From assembly GCA_002682825.1 (NCBI GenBank), contig NOKP01000022.1, forward strand, positions 434,001 to 498,000: a DNA stretch of 64,000 bases, read 5' to 3'. Shown in pieces: positions 10,190-21,743 of the stretch. Origin of the DNA: Neonectria sp. B-13 (taxonomy: Eukaryota > Ascomycota > Sordariomycetes > Hypocreales > Nectriaceae). The position numbers and the translations under genes are program-made. Numbering within the stretch: position 1 is the first letter of the stretch; every line of letters begins with the position of its first letter. Under the pieces are notes generated by a model. That model worked only from the letters and a program-made list of their open reading frames with translations, had not been told where the DNA came from and searched no databases.

Positions 10190-12793
10190 CTAATCGCAAC
10201 TCTCTGCCGCATCGAAAAAGTCATCATCGCTACCATTCTCGTCTGCAAGGCAATCCGAACCACCCAAGGGCAGAACCCCGCCCGATTCCAACACGAAGCC
10301 CTTCTCCTCGCCCCGAGAACTACTCTCCGAAGCCCAACCGTCCTCTCCTGTTTCTGTGGCAAGACCATACCTCCCAGCAGCCCTTCTATTTCTCTCGTCA
10401 ATCTCATCCAAAAGTAGGTTGAAGGCCAGGCACTCCTCATTTGTCGCTACGAAAACTCCTGGGGAAATGAATAGCCCAGACATCCTCGCTGTCATGATTT
10501 CTTTCAGGGTCAGGTCAAGACTACTTGACGCGTCGGGATTGATTCCCAAGATCTCAGCATCTCTGAGAACTTCGATCACCTCCAGGTCTCCATAACGTGC
10601 CGCAAAATACAAGGTTCCGTCCCCGTTTTCGTCAACGGCATCCACTCTGGCTCCGTGTTGTAAAATAATATCTAAAAGGGCGGCATTCCGAACTTGAATG
10701 GCCCAGAGAAGAGAAGTCCGCCCTGTTTTGTCTTGTGGAGTATCAATATCAAGACCACAGCGGAGTAGCACATTTAGTGAACGCTCCCAGTTATGCCGCT
10801 GGGGATGCTGTCTTGGGGTATCCTTATCATCACAATCCTGCAGAAAACACTTTATTGGGTTCGGCGCCCTCGATCCATGCTTAAAAAGCTCCTTCGTCGT
10901 CGCACCATGCCTCAGCAATAGCTCAAGAATCTCGGGATAGCGGAAGGCCTGACAGATCGGAGTTTCACCCCGTATATCGGGAGTATTGATGTTTATCCCG
11001 GCATCCAGAAGGAGCCTAGTCATATCTGTGTGCCCTGCAAGTACAGCGAAATGGAGCAATGATCGCCCTGAGGCAGGGTGGGTACTCTCAATGTCCATTT
11101 GCGGATGCGCCAGTAGTATCTTGAACGACTCGAGATCGTTCCGGAAGACACACCAAACAATTGGGGACAAGCCGAGGTCATCGGGGCGGTTGATATCGGA
11201 TGGAGCTTGAGCAAGGGCGGATGGCAGAGGAATACTATTTATCCCCAACACAGAATCAACGATCAGCGTTGACCGCGGTTCTTGTTCTTCGCCCAATTCA
11301 ATGAGCTTTCGCCAGAATTCCCACTCATGCGTGTCAAAAGAAGAATCTTCCTGTCGGATGCCGAGCAGGTTTAGGTAGGCTAGCTTCAACGCAGAACTAG
11401 ATTCTGATAAGTCACACTTTTTAGATGCCCTTAATGAAGGCAACGACATACATTCCATCGTTGTCTTCCAAGTCGATAGGTGAGCCCTGCTCGAGAAGAA
11501 ACCTATGCATTTCAAGGTCGGTCGAGTAGATAAGTGCGATCTAGCTATTCTGTTAGAGTAGCTAGTGCCTAAGATATCCAACTTACATGGAGAAGAGACC
11601 TCCCGTCTTCAGTAACGTCGGTGGGATGTAGCGTCTTGTCAGCCAGTGCTGTCTTGAGCCAGTCTATATTATTATTCTTAATGGCCCAAACCGCTTGGTG
11701 GTCCGGCAACACTCTGCGGATGCTTGTGTGCAGCGAGGCACCGTATCCAAACACGGTGTGTCCAGCTGTCGCAAGGTATACTTGCCGAGCCATTAGCCAT
11801 TGTGGGAACACATATTGCAACTGCACGCAGCTTCGGGATCTCGCTCGACACTGCGAAGCGTCGCAGGGCCGCGAGTCCCACACTGGAAGACTGTTATACT
11901 GCAGGAACAGTGATCCAACCACAGATTGAAGCCATCTCGGGGTTTTCACCTGGGATTTGCGATGGCATTGACAATTGCAGTAGGTCGAACACTTCGGTCG
12001 TAGCGAGGCTTCAAAGGACCACATAGACTTGCTAGGGGCGATCTCATTCCGAAGACTCCCTGCAGGCCTGTCATGTTGGCGTGGTGCTGGCTGGACCGTC
12101 GCTCGGATCAATTGCTCGAGATCGCGGGCCTTTGCGTGAAGCTCGTTGAGCGAAGTATGCACGCCCTCAAAACTGCTCTGGTGTGTCCTTGCGATGATGC
12201 TACTCATTTCCCGATTAGACGTCAGATCCTCATGCGTCATGGTCACTAGTCTGTGGATGTCTATGGTGACTCTCGTCTGCCTCGCGCTATCATCGAAACA
12301 TTAGCAATAGTCCGCGGACTTGGGTAGGTTCTCGAAACCTTTGGGTCGAAATGAGCGCATCGAAGCACAGTGACAGATTCGCTTTCGCCGCGTCCGCCTT
12401 GGCTTTGAGTCCAACGATGGTGTTTTTCTCCCGCAGCCACATCTTCTTGGAGACCCCAAGCTTCCCAGTCTTTGTGTTTGTCCGGGCCGTCGCCTGGAGA
12501 CGATTGCATAAAGCCTCGAGTTCTTCGACAGTCTGCCGCAAGTCATCCTCCAAGCCCGACGTCTTGGTCAGGTCAAACCTCGGCACCAACGCGTGTGGCC
12601 TGTCGGACTCCAATTCTTGCAGCGCACTCGTGACCTGTCCCAGGACAGCTTGTAGGGTCGAGAGCTCGTTGATCAAGTGGCAGAACTCGTCGGGGATGTG
12701 ACCGAGGGATCGGAGGAAATGGACACCCTTGCCAACCGCCGCAGTGGCTTGCACCAACGCGATGACGCTCGCTGCGATGGAGAGGGGATCCAT
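10190..12793 (-). CDS. Helo-like N-terminal domain + ankyrin repeat protein (804 aa)
   Basis: Exons 12793-12339, 12250-11587, 11540-11452 and 11396-10190 give 2415 nt in one frame. The N-terminus MDPLSIAASVIALVQATAAV is the typical start of the fungal 'N-terminal domain of STAND proteins' (Helo-like). In related NLR-like proteins this domain is a helical, membrane-active or signalling module. Residues about 150-330 are a polar linker rich in Cys, Arg and Ser. Ankyrin-type repeats follow from about 335 to 680, for example GRSLLHFAVLAGHTDMTRLL and DENGDGTLYFAARYGDLEVI. The C-terminal 100 residues are acidic and disordered, ending DDDFFDAAESCD. No NACHT or NB-ARC NTPase is visible between the two domains, so this is a truncated NLR architecture. 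A role in non-self recognition or programmed cell death is inference from related families. Confidence 0.8.
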
Positions 12794-13332
12794 CTGCGGC
12801 AGAATTGACGGTGAGGATTCGAGGTTCGTACGACGCAAAGTTGGTTACCGCGATGTTGACGATAGCGAAGTTGACAAGGGAAGTTGACGACAGCGAAGCG
12901 GGAGAGAGTAAATGAGGCGAGTTCCCTGGTTGCCCAAGACGTGGACTATGCCTCGAAGTCAGCCTGACGACAGTCTGAGCCACTGCGAGGTTTGCAACCG
13001 CTCACTGATGTCGCGGGCGGTTGAATAATGGAACTCGCCGATTGGATGCCTTATATCATTTCAAGGCCGTTGACTGGTGGCCTTGTTTGATCTCTCACAT
13101 CCTCGCTAGCACTGCCTTAGGGAGTACTCATAGCTACCCACCTAAACGCGACCGCAGCCAACCTCACGACAGCGTAGATAAAAAAGCAAGGTTCAGCTTC
13201 TTAATACTACTCACAGTATATATATTCAAGTTAATCACAAACCAACGCTGATCTATCCTTATATCTGGGTATCAAAGCATAGGTCGCCCCATGGCCGGTC
13301 CAATTTCCGCTCCCAACTCCGTTGCAATCCCC
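12794..13332. other. Intergenic between two minus-strand genes
   Basis: This holds the promoter of the Helo-like/ankyrin gene and the 3' flank of brf1. The segment 12840-12900 has short GACGATAGCGAAG-like near-repeats. Nothing else is recognised. Confidence 0.5.
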
Positions 13333-15582
13333 TCACGCAAACTCATCCAGCCCATATTCCGCATCCATATCGGGGTTGTCATCGTCTTCAAACCCGCCCT
13401 CATACTCGCCACCGCCGCCTCCGAACTCCTCCCCATCTCCGTCGCCGTAGTTTTCCGTTTCTTCGAACTCCTCTTCCTCCTCCTCGGCGGGAGCTCCCCC
13501 GCCGTCGCCAGCAACACTTCCGTCGGGTGCGTCGTTCGCGTCGTCGGCTCCAAAGGTGCTGCCCGCCACACTTGTTTTCCGGCTTGTCGCCTCCGATCCG
13601 GGGCCGCCGACGTTGGGCATGTCGAAAATGTTGCGGATGGCGTCGTAGTTGATCCTCTTGGACCATGCTCGGTCCTTGGCTACGTTGATGGCTGCCTCGG
13701 CGGCTGAGCTGGCAGGACTCGTCTGTCCTTCGCCCATCCGAGCCCGCTTGCGCCTCTTTCGTGTCTGTTTTGGCCGTTCCGCTTCAATCTTTTTCCTGAA
13801 CACCTTTTCCTGGTGCTTCCGTAGCCACTCCTTGTTCTGATTCACCCAAATCATCTCCTTGATCTGGGCCTCCTCCGGCGACAGAAGACAGTTCAAGACC
13901 TCGAGATCGTCGGCAAACTCATCCTCTGTCACATCCGCAGCCATCGACACCTCCTTTTGAGGTCGTTGTTGTAAAGCCCAAACGGTGTGGATTTGCGCGC
14001 GCTGCTCGGCATTCGAGTAGGCCATGGCGTGCTCGTACGTCAATGGATCATTGAAGATCTCCTCAATCACGCCCTCCAACTCCTGTTCGTCTTGCTCCCA
14101 TTCTTCGTTGATGGGCAGTGAGGGCTTATCGGGTTTCTTCCCGTTCGCGCGTTGCCTGGCATCTTGCTCGGCATCCTCGTCCATGGCGTCGCCAAACTCT
14201 TCCACAAGGGTATCCAGTGTTTCCACGTTGTTTTCTTCTCCCTCTTCACCCTCCTCCGCATTCGCATTAAGTTTGTTGACAAGAGAGGGATTGTCGGCAA
14301 TCTGTGACGGTAAAGGCGGAATAATGAACCCGTCGTCGTCGCGGCGATATTCCACCACGGGCGCCTTGGTGAGATCGGCACCTCCTTGAGGTTTGGCTTT
14401 GGCAGCCGCAGACCTCGCCGCTTCTCCATCTGCCTCATCTTCCGCTCCGGCTTCCGGCCTCTTCCGTTTTCGACCCTTGCTCTCCGCCATCTGTTTGTAC
14501 TCTTCCGTTTGCTTGTAGAACGAGGGCGGGTCGTGTGAACTCTCCAAAAAATCCTGCTTCAAAAAGTCTTCAACCGACATCTGACTAGATTCGGTGAATT
14601 TGAACTCTTGTAGACGACTCTGGATGGTGTGGTTGGTGACCTTGACGATGTAGACGACCTCACGGACGGTTCGTCGAAAGTTGTGCATGCGCGCCGCCAT
14701 CAGCAAGCAGGCGCCGCAAATACCCGAGGGGCGACGGCCCATAACCATCCAATCTCGACTCATCCGCTTGACGAGGCGGACAGCATCCTCGGCAACCTTT
14801 GCCGTCTCTTGGTGAAACTCCATCTTGGTTGCGAACCGCCAAATGAGATCCTCGGGGTACACGGGGATCAGGCCGTCGTTGCCAATTGGGACAACCTCGT
14901 TGAGCTTCTTGAAGATGCGTCCAAGCTTGAAGACGTTGAGTTGGACTATATCAGCCAGGTCGATCAGCATGAGCTTACAGGGCGGTTCGGCTCTGCACGC
15001 AGCATAGAGACACACGGCGGCAACACTGGTCAGCGTGCGACCCTGAATGAAGTTTGCGCTCGATGCCAACTTGAAGACCTGCGTTCCAGCAGTCACCAAG
15101 CTGTCGCTGACGTTGAGTTGCTGAGCATAACCCTGCATCAAACTCTTTGCCTCTCGAATACTCTTCTCCCGGTCATCTGATCCACCCACTCTCCTGAAAG
15201 CCGGCCCCATACTCCGAACACCAGCCTGATCTGCACCGATGTAAGAACCCTGGACCATGGCCGCACCCGAGGACGTCTCTCCGAACTGGACCTCGGCGAC
15301 GATGTTGCTGTCGTCAGCGATACGACCGCAAGTCTGGCAGGTGCCATCGACGACATTAGGTTTCGGACACGCCTTGTTGGGACATTGTGGCCGGGACGGA
15401 TGGGCGAGCGAGGCATTCCGGTTAATAGCTGTGCGGGCGATCTGGGCTTGGGCAGTGGCGGCGGCTCGTCGTTCTTCGCGCTCGCGCATGGCTCGGACGG
15501 GATTGGGTTTTGAGAATCGAGGTTTCGCCACGGGACGCTGGCCGGTCGGGCCCGTCTTGGGCGGGGTGAGGAATGAAGACAT
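13333..15582 (-). CDS. brf1: Transcription factor TFIIIB subunit Brf1
   Basis: A single-exon gene of 749 residues encoding the TFIIB-related subunit of TFIIIB, which with TBP and Bdp1 recruits RNA polymerase III to tRNA and 5S genes. A zinc ribbon uses Cys67, Cys72, Cys82 and Cys85 (QCPNKACP..TCQTCG). Two cyclin folds follow at about 135-320 (for example GRTLTSVAAVCLYAACRAE and RRPSGICGACLLMAARMHNF). The Brf1 homology region lies at about 510-650, with a basic KKIEAERPKQTRKRRKRAR stretch and KRINYDAIRNIF. The C-terminal tail is very acidic. About 60 residues precede the zinc ribbon, longer than in yeast Brf1; the first ATG fits the open frame, but a later start would also keep the ribbon. It acts in the nucleus. 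Confidence 0.95.
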   Translation of the reverse strand: MSSFLTPPKTGPTGQRPVAKPRFSKPNPVRAMREREERRAAATAQAQIARTAINRNASLAHPSRPQCPNKACPKPNVVDGTCQTCGRIADDSNIVAEVQFGETSSGAAMVQGSYIGADQAGVRSMGPAFRRVGGSDDREKSIREAKSLMQGYAQQLNVSDSLVTAGTQVFKLASSANFIQGRTLTSVAAVCLYAACRAEPPCKLMLIDLADIVQLNVFKLGRIFKKLNEVVPIGNDGLIPVYPEDLIWRFATKMEFHQETAKVAEDAVRLVKRMSRDWMVMGRRPSGICGACLLMAARMHNFRRTVREVVYIVKVTNHTIQSRLQEFKFTESSQMSVEDFLKQDFLESSHDPPSFYKQTEEYKQMAESKGRKRKRPEAGAEDEADGEAARSAAAKAKPQGGADLTKAPVVEYRRDDDGFIIPPLPSQIADNPSLVNKLNANAEEGEEGEENNVETLDTLVEEFGDAMDEDAEQDARQRANGKKPDKPSLPINEEWEQDEQELEGVIEEIFNDPLTYEHAMAYSNAEQRAQIHTVWALQQRPQKEVSMAADVTEDEFADDLEVLNCLLSPEEAQIKEMIWVNQNKEWLRKHQEKVFRKKIEAERPKQTRKRRKRARMGEGQTSPASSAAEAAINVAKDRAWSKRINYDAIRNIFDMPNVGGPGSEATSRKTSVAGSTFGADDANDAPDGSVAGDGGGAPAEEEEEEFEETENYGDGDGEEFGGGGGEYEGGFEDDDNPDMDAEYGLDEFA

Positions 15583-16845
15583 CGCGAGTGATCAAGGGTA
15601 GAAATATTGGTGGAGCGAAGGAGTCGAAATAACGATATCGAAGCGAAGGATTCGGAAGACGTGCAAAGTCGACGGCATTCGGCGTTGGATTTGTGGTAGC
15701 GGTTTTCCTTTCTAGCACTACTATTCTCTCCTTCCCCCAGACCGTCAAACGGCCAGCTCAAGTCGGGTAGCAAGCAAAGCAGCAACGAAGCAAAAGTGAG
15801 AAGAAAAAGTCGTGTTGGCAAGCCCGCGTTGGCGATGTAAGTGGGTTTCAGCAAGACGCGTCCGTACCCAGCGCGAGATACTGGTCGAGAAAATTGGTGA
15901 GCCGAGTCCGCGGCGGGGTTTTTTGCGTCGGTGGTTTTGTCCGGCGATGGTCGAGTGGGGAAGCGTGACGGCTCGCTTAAGATGTGCGGTTCTGAGTCAT
16001 GTGCCGGGTCGAGTGCAGGCAGCGATGGTTCGAATACCGGTGTGTGATGATTTTTGCGCTCGGCCTGACGTGCACGGAGACGGATTTCTGGCTTCTCTGA
16101 CGACGATTGAGAGGCTCCGAGATGTGCAAAAATTCCAAAAGGTTGTTATTGTGACGAGGCATCAAAGGACCCTTTTGCCCGCGTCTTTTTGGTGGTTGGT
16201 GACGAAAGGCAGAGAGCACCCGGCGTTTATCCGGTACACCATACTTGCAACCTTGTACTCCAACATTGGAGGGGTCGACTGCACCTAGATGGAGAAGTGC
16301 TCGTGTTGTTTGTTATTCATTGTGCTCATGATGAAGACTCATTATTGTTGCTTTGCAGGCATTGTATTCCCTTGTATCATTGCACGACAACCAACCAGCC
16401 AATGAAATTCCACAACTGTAAGCCGTGACTCAATGCCACCCTCCCCCGTACCCCTCATCCACACGCTCAGCGTGAACTTGTGCACCGCTCCTCAACCTCA
16501 CGGCTCTTCGGCCCAGCTTCCGGCACGCATATACATCGCACATACTTCGGAACGTTTGATTTCAAACCTCCCGCGTTGTAGAATCACTTCGGTCACCTTC
16601 TTTCTCTCCTGCATTGCGAAATAGTGGGAACAAAAAGTCTCATCTGGGCCGAGTCACGGCGGGGATTGGTCCAATTACGTCAGAAGCGTTGGTTTCCCCC
16701 GCGGTTGGAATACGATGATTAGGAATCATGTTGGACATTGGGTGGCTTGGCCTTTTAAGCATAAGCATAAAGCGTAGACGAATTCCTGCGAAGAATACAC
16801 TGGTTGATACTCATCAATTACACTGCCTTGCCTGACTTGCTCAAT
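15583..16845. other. Divergent intergenic region between brf1 and DUF1349 gene
   Basis: A bidirectional promoter region of 1.3 kb. An open frame of 158 codons at 15812-16288 exists, but its composition (Arg, Val, Cys rich) is not convincing and no domain is seen. Short pyrimidine tracts occur near 16590-16620. Confidence 0.5.
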
Positions 16846-17538
16846 ATGGCCACCTCTTTTACCCTCTCCGCTGGCCCAGACACCGATATCTGGAAGAAGC
16901 CGCCGTCCTGGGATGTCTTCACAGGTACGGACTCTCTCCGACTTCACTTCATCCTCAGCCTCCCCTCTCACTCATCACCCCTCACTCATTGCCCCTCACT
17001 CTCGTCCAATACCTAGGTTACCGCTCACTAACCACCAACAGCTCCCTTTCGCCCCCACAGCTCCGCGCCGTTAACACGCTTCTCATCAAGCTCGATCACC
17101 TTCACCACCACCTACGTCCAGCAATACGACCAAGCCGGCATCCTTCTAACCCTCACGCACCCGTCCGCGGGCCGCAAGTGGATCAAGGCCGGCGTCGAGT
17201 TCTACAACGGCACCGCCCGCCTCTCCGTCGTTGCCTGCGACGCCTGGGCCGACTGGAGCGTCGCCTCCGCCACCCGCGCTGACGACATCGTGTCCGGCGC
17301 CCGGAGCGTCACCTTCACCGTCGAGAGGGACGTCAGTGAGCTGGGGAGCTCGCTGTGGGTGTACGAGGTCAACGGCGAGACCAAAACCCCGTTGAGGGAG
17401 ATTTGCTGGGTGTTTGGGGAAGATGGGGGTGAGGGGTGGGAGCTGGAGGTGAGTGCCCTGGTGGCTCGGCCCGGCAAGGAAATCGACGGCGAGTTGGAGG
17501 TCAAGTTCAAGGACTTTGATGTCCAGTGGACGAAGTAG
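16846..17538 (+). CDS. DUF1349 (concanavalin-like fold) protein, 191 aa
   Basis: Exon 1 is 16846-16924, the intron is 16925-17041 and exon 2 is 17042-17538, giving 191 residues. The protein starts MATSFTLSAGPDTDIWKKPP and contains the family core AGILLTLTHPSAGRKWIKAG followed by VEFYNGTARLSVVACDAWADWS. This matches the small DUF1349 family found in bacteria and fungi, annotated as a concanavalin A-like beta-sandwich. No catalytic activity is established for the family. There is no signal peptide or membrane helix, so it is likely cytosolic. Two acceptors are available; the one at 17041 keeps the frame. It converges on the BTB gene downstream. Confidence 0.8.
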
Positions 17539-18693
17539 TTAGTCACTTCAGTCATGCCATAACTACGAGATTGCTTCTGCAACCCAACATCACGTCGTCA
17601 CATCAACAGAACAGAACCAATGTGAGGTGGCCGAATGTCTCATTACCTCGACCCTGACGGAGCTCACGTCAGGGAGGATCGCTCTGCGACCCTTAACTAC
17701 CTAGGTATATCAATCATCAAGATCGTAACATCATTGTCGGCGAAACCATTCGCCCCCGAGACCATGCAGGGTCCTTGTTCGCATCCCCCAACTCATAGAT
17801 CCTCCAACCTTACAAAGGGAAAGAGTATAACGAATGTTGCCAGGAGAGGTGATTGTTTTGTTTTTGTGTTTTTTTTTTACCAGGCAGCAACCCCGAGAGA
17901 CGGAGGCACACAAGCCCATCCGGTGGGACCCGTGTGATAGTATCCTCGTCTCCCTGCTTGGGGCGCTGCCTGTTGGTTCCGAATGGAGAGGTTGCCTTTT
18001 GCCGTCCCAGTGGTCTATGCATCATAAATAACGCCCAACCGTTCCGTGAAAGCAAATCCAAACAGTTGACTCCATGCGGTAACACTGTTTTTTTCTTTTC
18101 TGAGGTGGGCAAAACGTTGGCTCGTGATCAATCTTGGCCGTTTTGCGTTGCGGGTAAAAGCAGTAAAGCAGACAGCAGCTGTCCATTCCATTTTTTTCTT
18201 TCTGTCATTGAAAATGCAAAGCAAGATCCAGTGCCTGTAGATGCAACGCCAGACAAGAAAAAGTGACCAAATGCGGCGTAAAAATGGGTATCAAAGCGGA
18301 GTTGTATAACGATGAGGCAGAACTGACAAACGCCCGAGACATACCAAAACACAAAAAATAGAGCGGAGGACGATGGCTCGTATGCGGCGGATTAGATCCT
18401 CTCAGCTCGTGTACTCATCAAAGATTCGGTCGGCCAACCTCTTGAGAAGTGGAGAAGTTGTCAAAACAAACTCCCAAATGGAGACTTTCAATCTGATGAG
18501 GGAGCATGAAAAGCAAACCAACGCCCGCTGAAATCCAAAGTTCCCATGGTGTCGCTTTTTTTTTGTGTTTTTGTTTTCGGTGTGTCCGGTGTGCTTAGTT
18601 CCACACTCATCCTCCAGCGATGAATCACCCTGTCGGTGTTTACGCGCGCTTCTGGAGGCCTGAGAGTAGTTTTGTGCAGTGGTGACCCAACCT
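17539..18693. other. Convergent 3' flanks, no gene seen
   Basis: This lies between the DUF1349 gene (plus) and the BTB gene (minus). It contains several T-rich runs (near 17868, 18090, 18190 and 18550), as expected of 3' untranslated DNA. I see no coding potential. Confidence 0.55.
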
Positions 18694-19617
18694 TCAGACA
18701 GTCCTCGGGGTGCGAGCGTTGCTCACGTCGATGACGTCGTCCAGGTGGTTGCACATGGCCACAAACAGGTCGAAGAACAGCTTGCTGCCACCCGCCTCCA
18801 TCTCAGCCTGCATGGTCCCGCTCCGCTTGAACGTCTTGCGGCAGCGGATGATCAGGGCGAGGTAGTGAGCGCGCAGGCGGCTGTCCGAGTCAGGGGTATG
18901 GGCGTAGGCGTACTGGGCTGACCGCAGGATAGTGGCAACGTCAATGCCAGCCTGCAGCCCCTGCTTGCGCAGGGCCAGACGCTTGAGCTCCTCGAGGCCG
19001 TATCGGTCCGCGGCACAGTAGATGACCGTGTCGCGGAGGATGGCGGCGTTGACGCTGGACAGGTAGACGGTGGCCTCGGAGCCGGTGGCGGCACCGGTGC
19101 CTGCGCGGCCACCTCCGTTTTCGGGGGTGGGAGAGGTTTGAGGCGTTCGTGCTTGGTCCTCGAGCTCCCAAGAGTTGCGGTTGCGGTTGTGCAACAATCG
19201 CGGGTAGTAGTCACCCTTGTAGAGGTACTCGAGGAGGGCGGAGAAGGCCTCGGGTTCTTCGTCGGGGAGGGAGATCCTCCTGCTCTGCGCATCGCGGTAG
19301 CCGCTCCGGAGGGCGGCCTCGAAGAAGGGCGACTGGCGGAGGACATCCTCGTGCGCTGCAAAGAGCCGGCCGTCGCGGCCCACGGTCAGGGTGACGATGG
19401 GCGAGGGCGAGGGCGCGGTGGCCGTCGCGGAGGTAGCAGCGGCGGCGGCGGCGGACTTCTTGGGTGGTTTGGGGTTGGTCGAGTCCTGCTCAGTGAGCGA
19501 CCTCTGCAGCTTCGATAGCTTCGTGGGATCCCGGATGGAGCCCGATCTCTTTAGTCGTGTAGCCTTTTCGACGCGGCTCTGCGTCTGGTCCTGGGACCGG
19601 AACGAGCGCTTGAACAT
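18694..19617 (-). CDS. BTB/POZ domain protein, 307 aa
   Basis: A single-exon gene. The N-terminal 75 residues are basic and then Ala/Thr/Pro-rich and probably disordered. A BTB/POZ fold follows at about 75-225, recognisable by the VGRDGRLFAAHEDVLRQSPF core, FFEAALRSGYRDA, and EPEAFSALLEYLYKGDY. An Arg/Gly/Thr-rich insert lies inside it (about residues 145-180). The C-terminal helices (ILRSAQYAYAHTPDSDSRLR) resemble the small fungal BTB proteins of unknown role. BTB domains mediate dimerisation or bind cullin-3, so a role as an adaptor is possible but not shown. Confidence 0.85.
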   Translation of the reverse strand: MFKRSFRSQDQTQSRVEKATRLKRSGSIRDPTKLSKLQRSLTEQDSTNPKPPKKSAAAAAATSATATAPSPSPIVTLTVGRDGRLFAAHEDVLRQSPFFEAALRSGYRDAQSRRISLPDEEPEAFSALLEYLYKGDYYPRLLHNRNRNSWELEDQARTPQTSPTPENGGGRAGTGAATGSEATVYLSSVNAAILRDTVIYCAADRYGLEELKRLALRKQGLQAGIDVATILRSAQYAYAHTPDSDSRLRAHYLALIIRCRKTFKRSGTMQAEMEAGGSKLFFDLFVAMCNHLDDVIDVSNARTPRTV

Positions 19618-21743
19618 GACTGCGGTTTGGGGTGGCGGGGTTGTAGATATGACTAGAGAGTGAACTCGTGCTGGGATTCAAGATGGGAGTGAATGACCGA
19701 GAGAATAAAGATGGCCAGAGACGAGGAGCAGGTCGGTGGCCGGTCGTTTATATAGGTATCTCGGGGGGTAGGCTCCCAACTTGGATGACTTGTCTAGAGA
19801 GCGACGAAAAGAGCGAAGAGAGGAAAAGAGGTGGGGAGAATTGGGGGGAAAGTCGGTGGAAAGAGAGTGTGAGAGAGAGAGCGACGCACAAAAGATTGAC
19901 AAGGGGTCCGGGCGGAAGAAGATGCCTCTGGCAAGACAAGATCCTCGTGATAGCTTTGCGACCCTTTTTTGGTTGTGTGTGGGGGAAAGGAAGAGGAGGC
20001 CAGAGACGTCAGCGGAGGGTGTGGGATATTTGTACGGCCTCAGCATCCACCGGCCGTGCAACGCGGGATTCCCATTCGCCGGGGAGAAGGGCCCAGCCAT
20101 TCAGATTTGAGATGGACGCGATCTTGCACGGGCTGGAACGGGCTGAGAAACAAGGCACTACGAGGCACGCCCCCAGGCAGCCCTGCGAAACGATGATACC
20201 ATAAGTGTACCGGAGTGTTGCTGTAGTGAGTGCCTCCGGTACCGTCACCGGCACCCCCTCAACCACGTCAGTGAAATCGCGGGTTTCGGGTACCTTATTT
20301 TAGGCCTCGTGCTAGGGATCTCCGGCGGGGGAGACGGGATGGGTACCTTGAAACGGATGAGGTATCCGCACATGTCGGCCGTGACCGTTAATTGAGTGCC
20401 GGTGGGACAAGACACGCCCAAGACACCCCGGGTTGCGGCCTCACTCCTCAGGGCAAAACCGAGGCGTGACCTTGACTGACCGAACAACACACCTCAGTCT
20501 AATTGCCTCAGGACCAGCAATGCGCTGTCCGCTCCATCGACTTCCCACCGCCGCACGTGAGCATCTCTCCATGCGCCAATTCGTCCGCTGTCCAAAGAAC
20601 AATGCTGTACGGAGTAGTTACTAGTATGCGCTGGGCAGTTGAGGTGGATGCCCAAGGCACGCAGCTCAACCGTCGAGTCCCAAGTGTCTCCGGTCCAACA
20701 TTCGCCCGTCGCCTCGACTTGCACTCGAACGTGCAAAGTGACATGGCGCAACAATGCCAGCCACTTCAGCGACTCCCTCCGTGCTTCCCCTCAGTGGCCG
20801 TCCGATTCACAACGACAACCACTCACATCGTCCCCATGCCGTGCCACCGTCTCACCGTCTACATGCCCAATCGACTGCGCCTCGAAATAGCACCCAGCCG
20901 CCAGCCCATCTGCATCTCCTATCTGCTCCCACACGATTGGCCACAGCGTTGTGTCCCTCCTCCAGCAGAGCCAAAAGGTGAGCCCGAGATGCCAAGATGG
21001 TGTCCTGGCCCAGCTTGGCAGCCTCCCACCTCCAAGAATCTTGGGAATGGCCACGCTTCTGCATCGGGATCTTACTGCGATGGCTGTCTCAAGCCCAGAT
21101 CTTACCTGATCCGTGCCGAGACACTCTACGAATTATCCTCTGTCCAGCACTCGCTAAAGAATCGACAAGCACTAACGCGGCCTTAAATTTGTAGTGGACG
21201 AACCCCTCTTTTGTGTAAGTGCGTAATACGGACGCTGTGAATGGACCATGTGCCTCCCAAGACGTGTTCCGCTCACTCGGAGTCATGCCGAGATCGCAAA
21301 TGTCTCCTTGACCACGGCGGACTCCGTCCAAATGAGTACATGGAGGCTGAAACTCTTCCCAACAACTTCTGTCCAAGATTAGATTGCGAAAGGGTTGAGG
21401 ACGGTGCCTGACAAGAAAGCCTCCAAATGCTTGGGAGGAGACTACATCGACCCCTATTACGCCACTCGCATCTGCATCATCGGCAACATCTGCAAGGAAG
21501 ATTCCAGAAACTTGCGATCTCAGGGGAAGCGGTGTCAAATTCCCATTAATCCACCAATTCATAAGCCGCAATGCGCGTTCTAGGTCAAGTGATCGATCTC
21601 TATGCCTGACAGAGCCCAAGCCCCTGCCCATGGCAACCCAACACCCCTTCCGCGTTCACCTATGTCCTCATTTCATCGACAACTCATTCTTTTCCAAGGC
21701 CTTGAAACGGCCAAGGGTCCTCTCGTAGTTTTTGGCGCCCATT
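19618..21743. other. Intergenic, 2.1 kb, promoter of BTB gene, no gene seen
   Basis: Several open frames up to 227 codons occur, but they overlap one another on both strands and have Pro/Arg/Ser-biased composition with no recognisable domain. The first 500 nt upstream of the BTB start are purine/pyrimidine-biased. Confidence 0.5.

Noticed and set aside
15812..16288. 158-codon frame between brf1 and DUF1349 gene
   Set aside because: Biased composition, lies in a divergent promoter region, no domain.
20503..21186. 227-codon frame in the BTB upstream region
   Set aside because: Overlapped by frames on both strands; no domain and no splice support.
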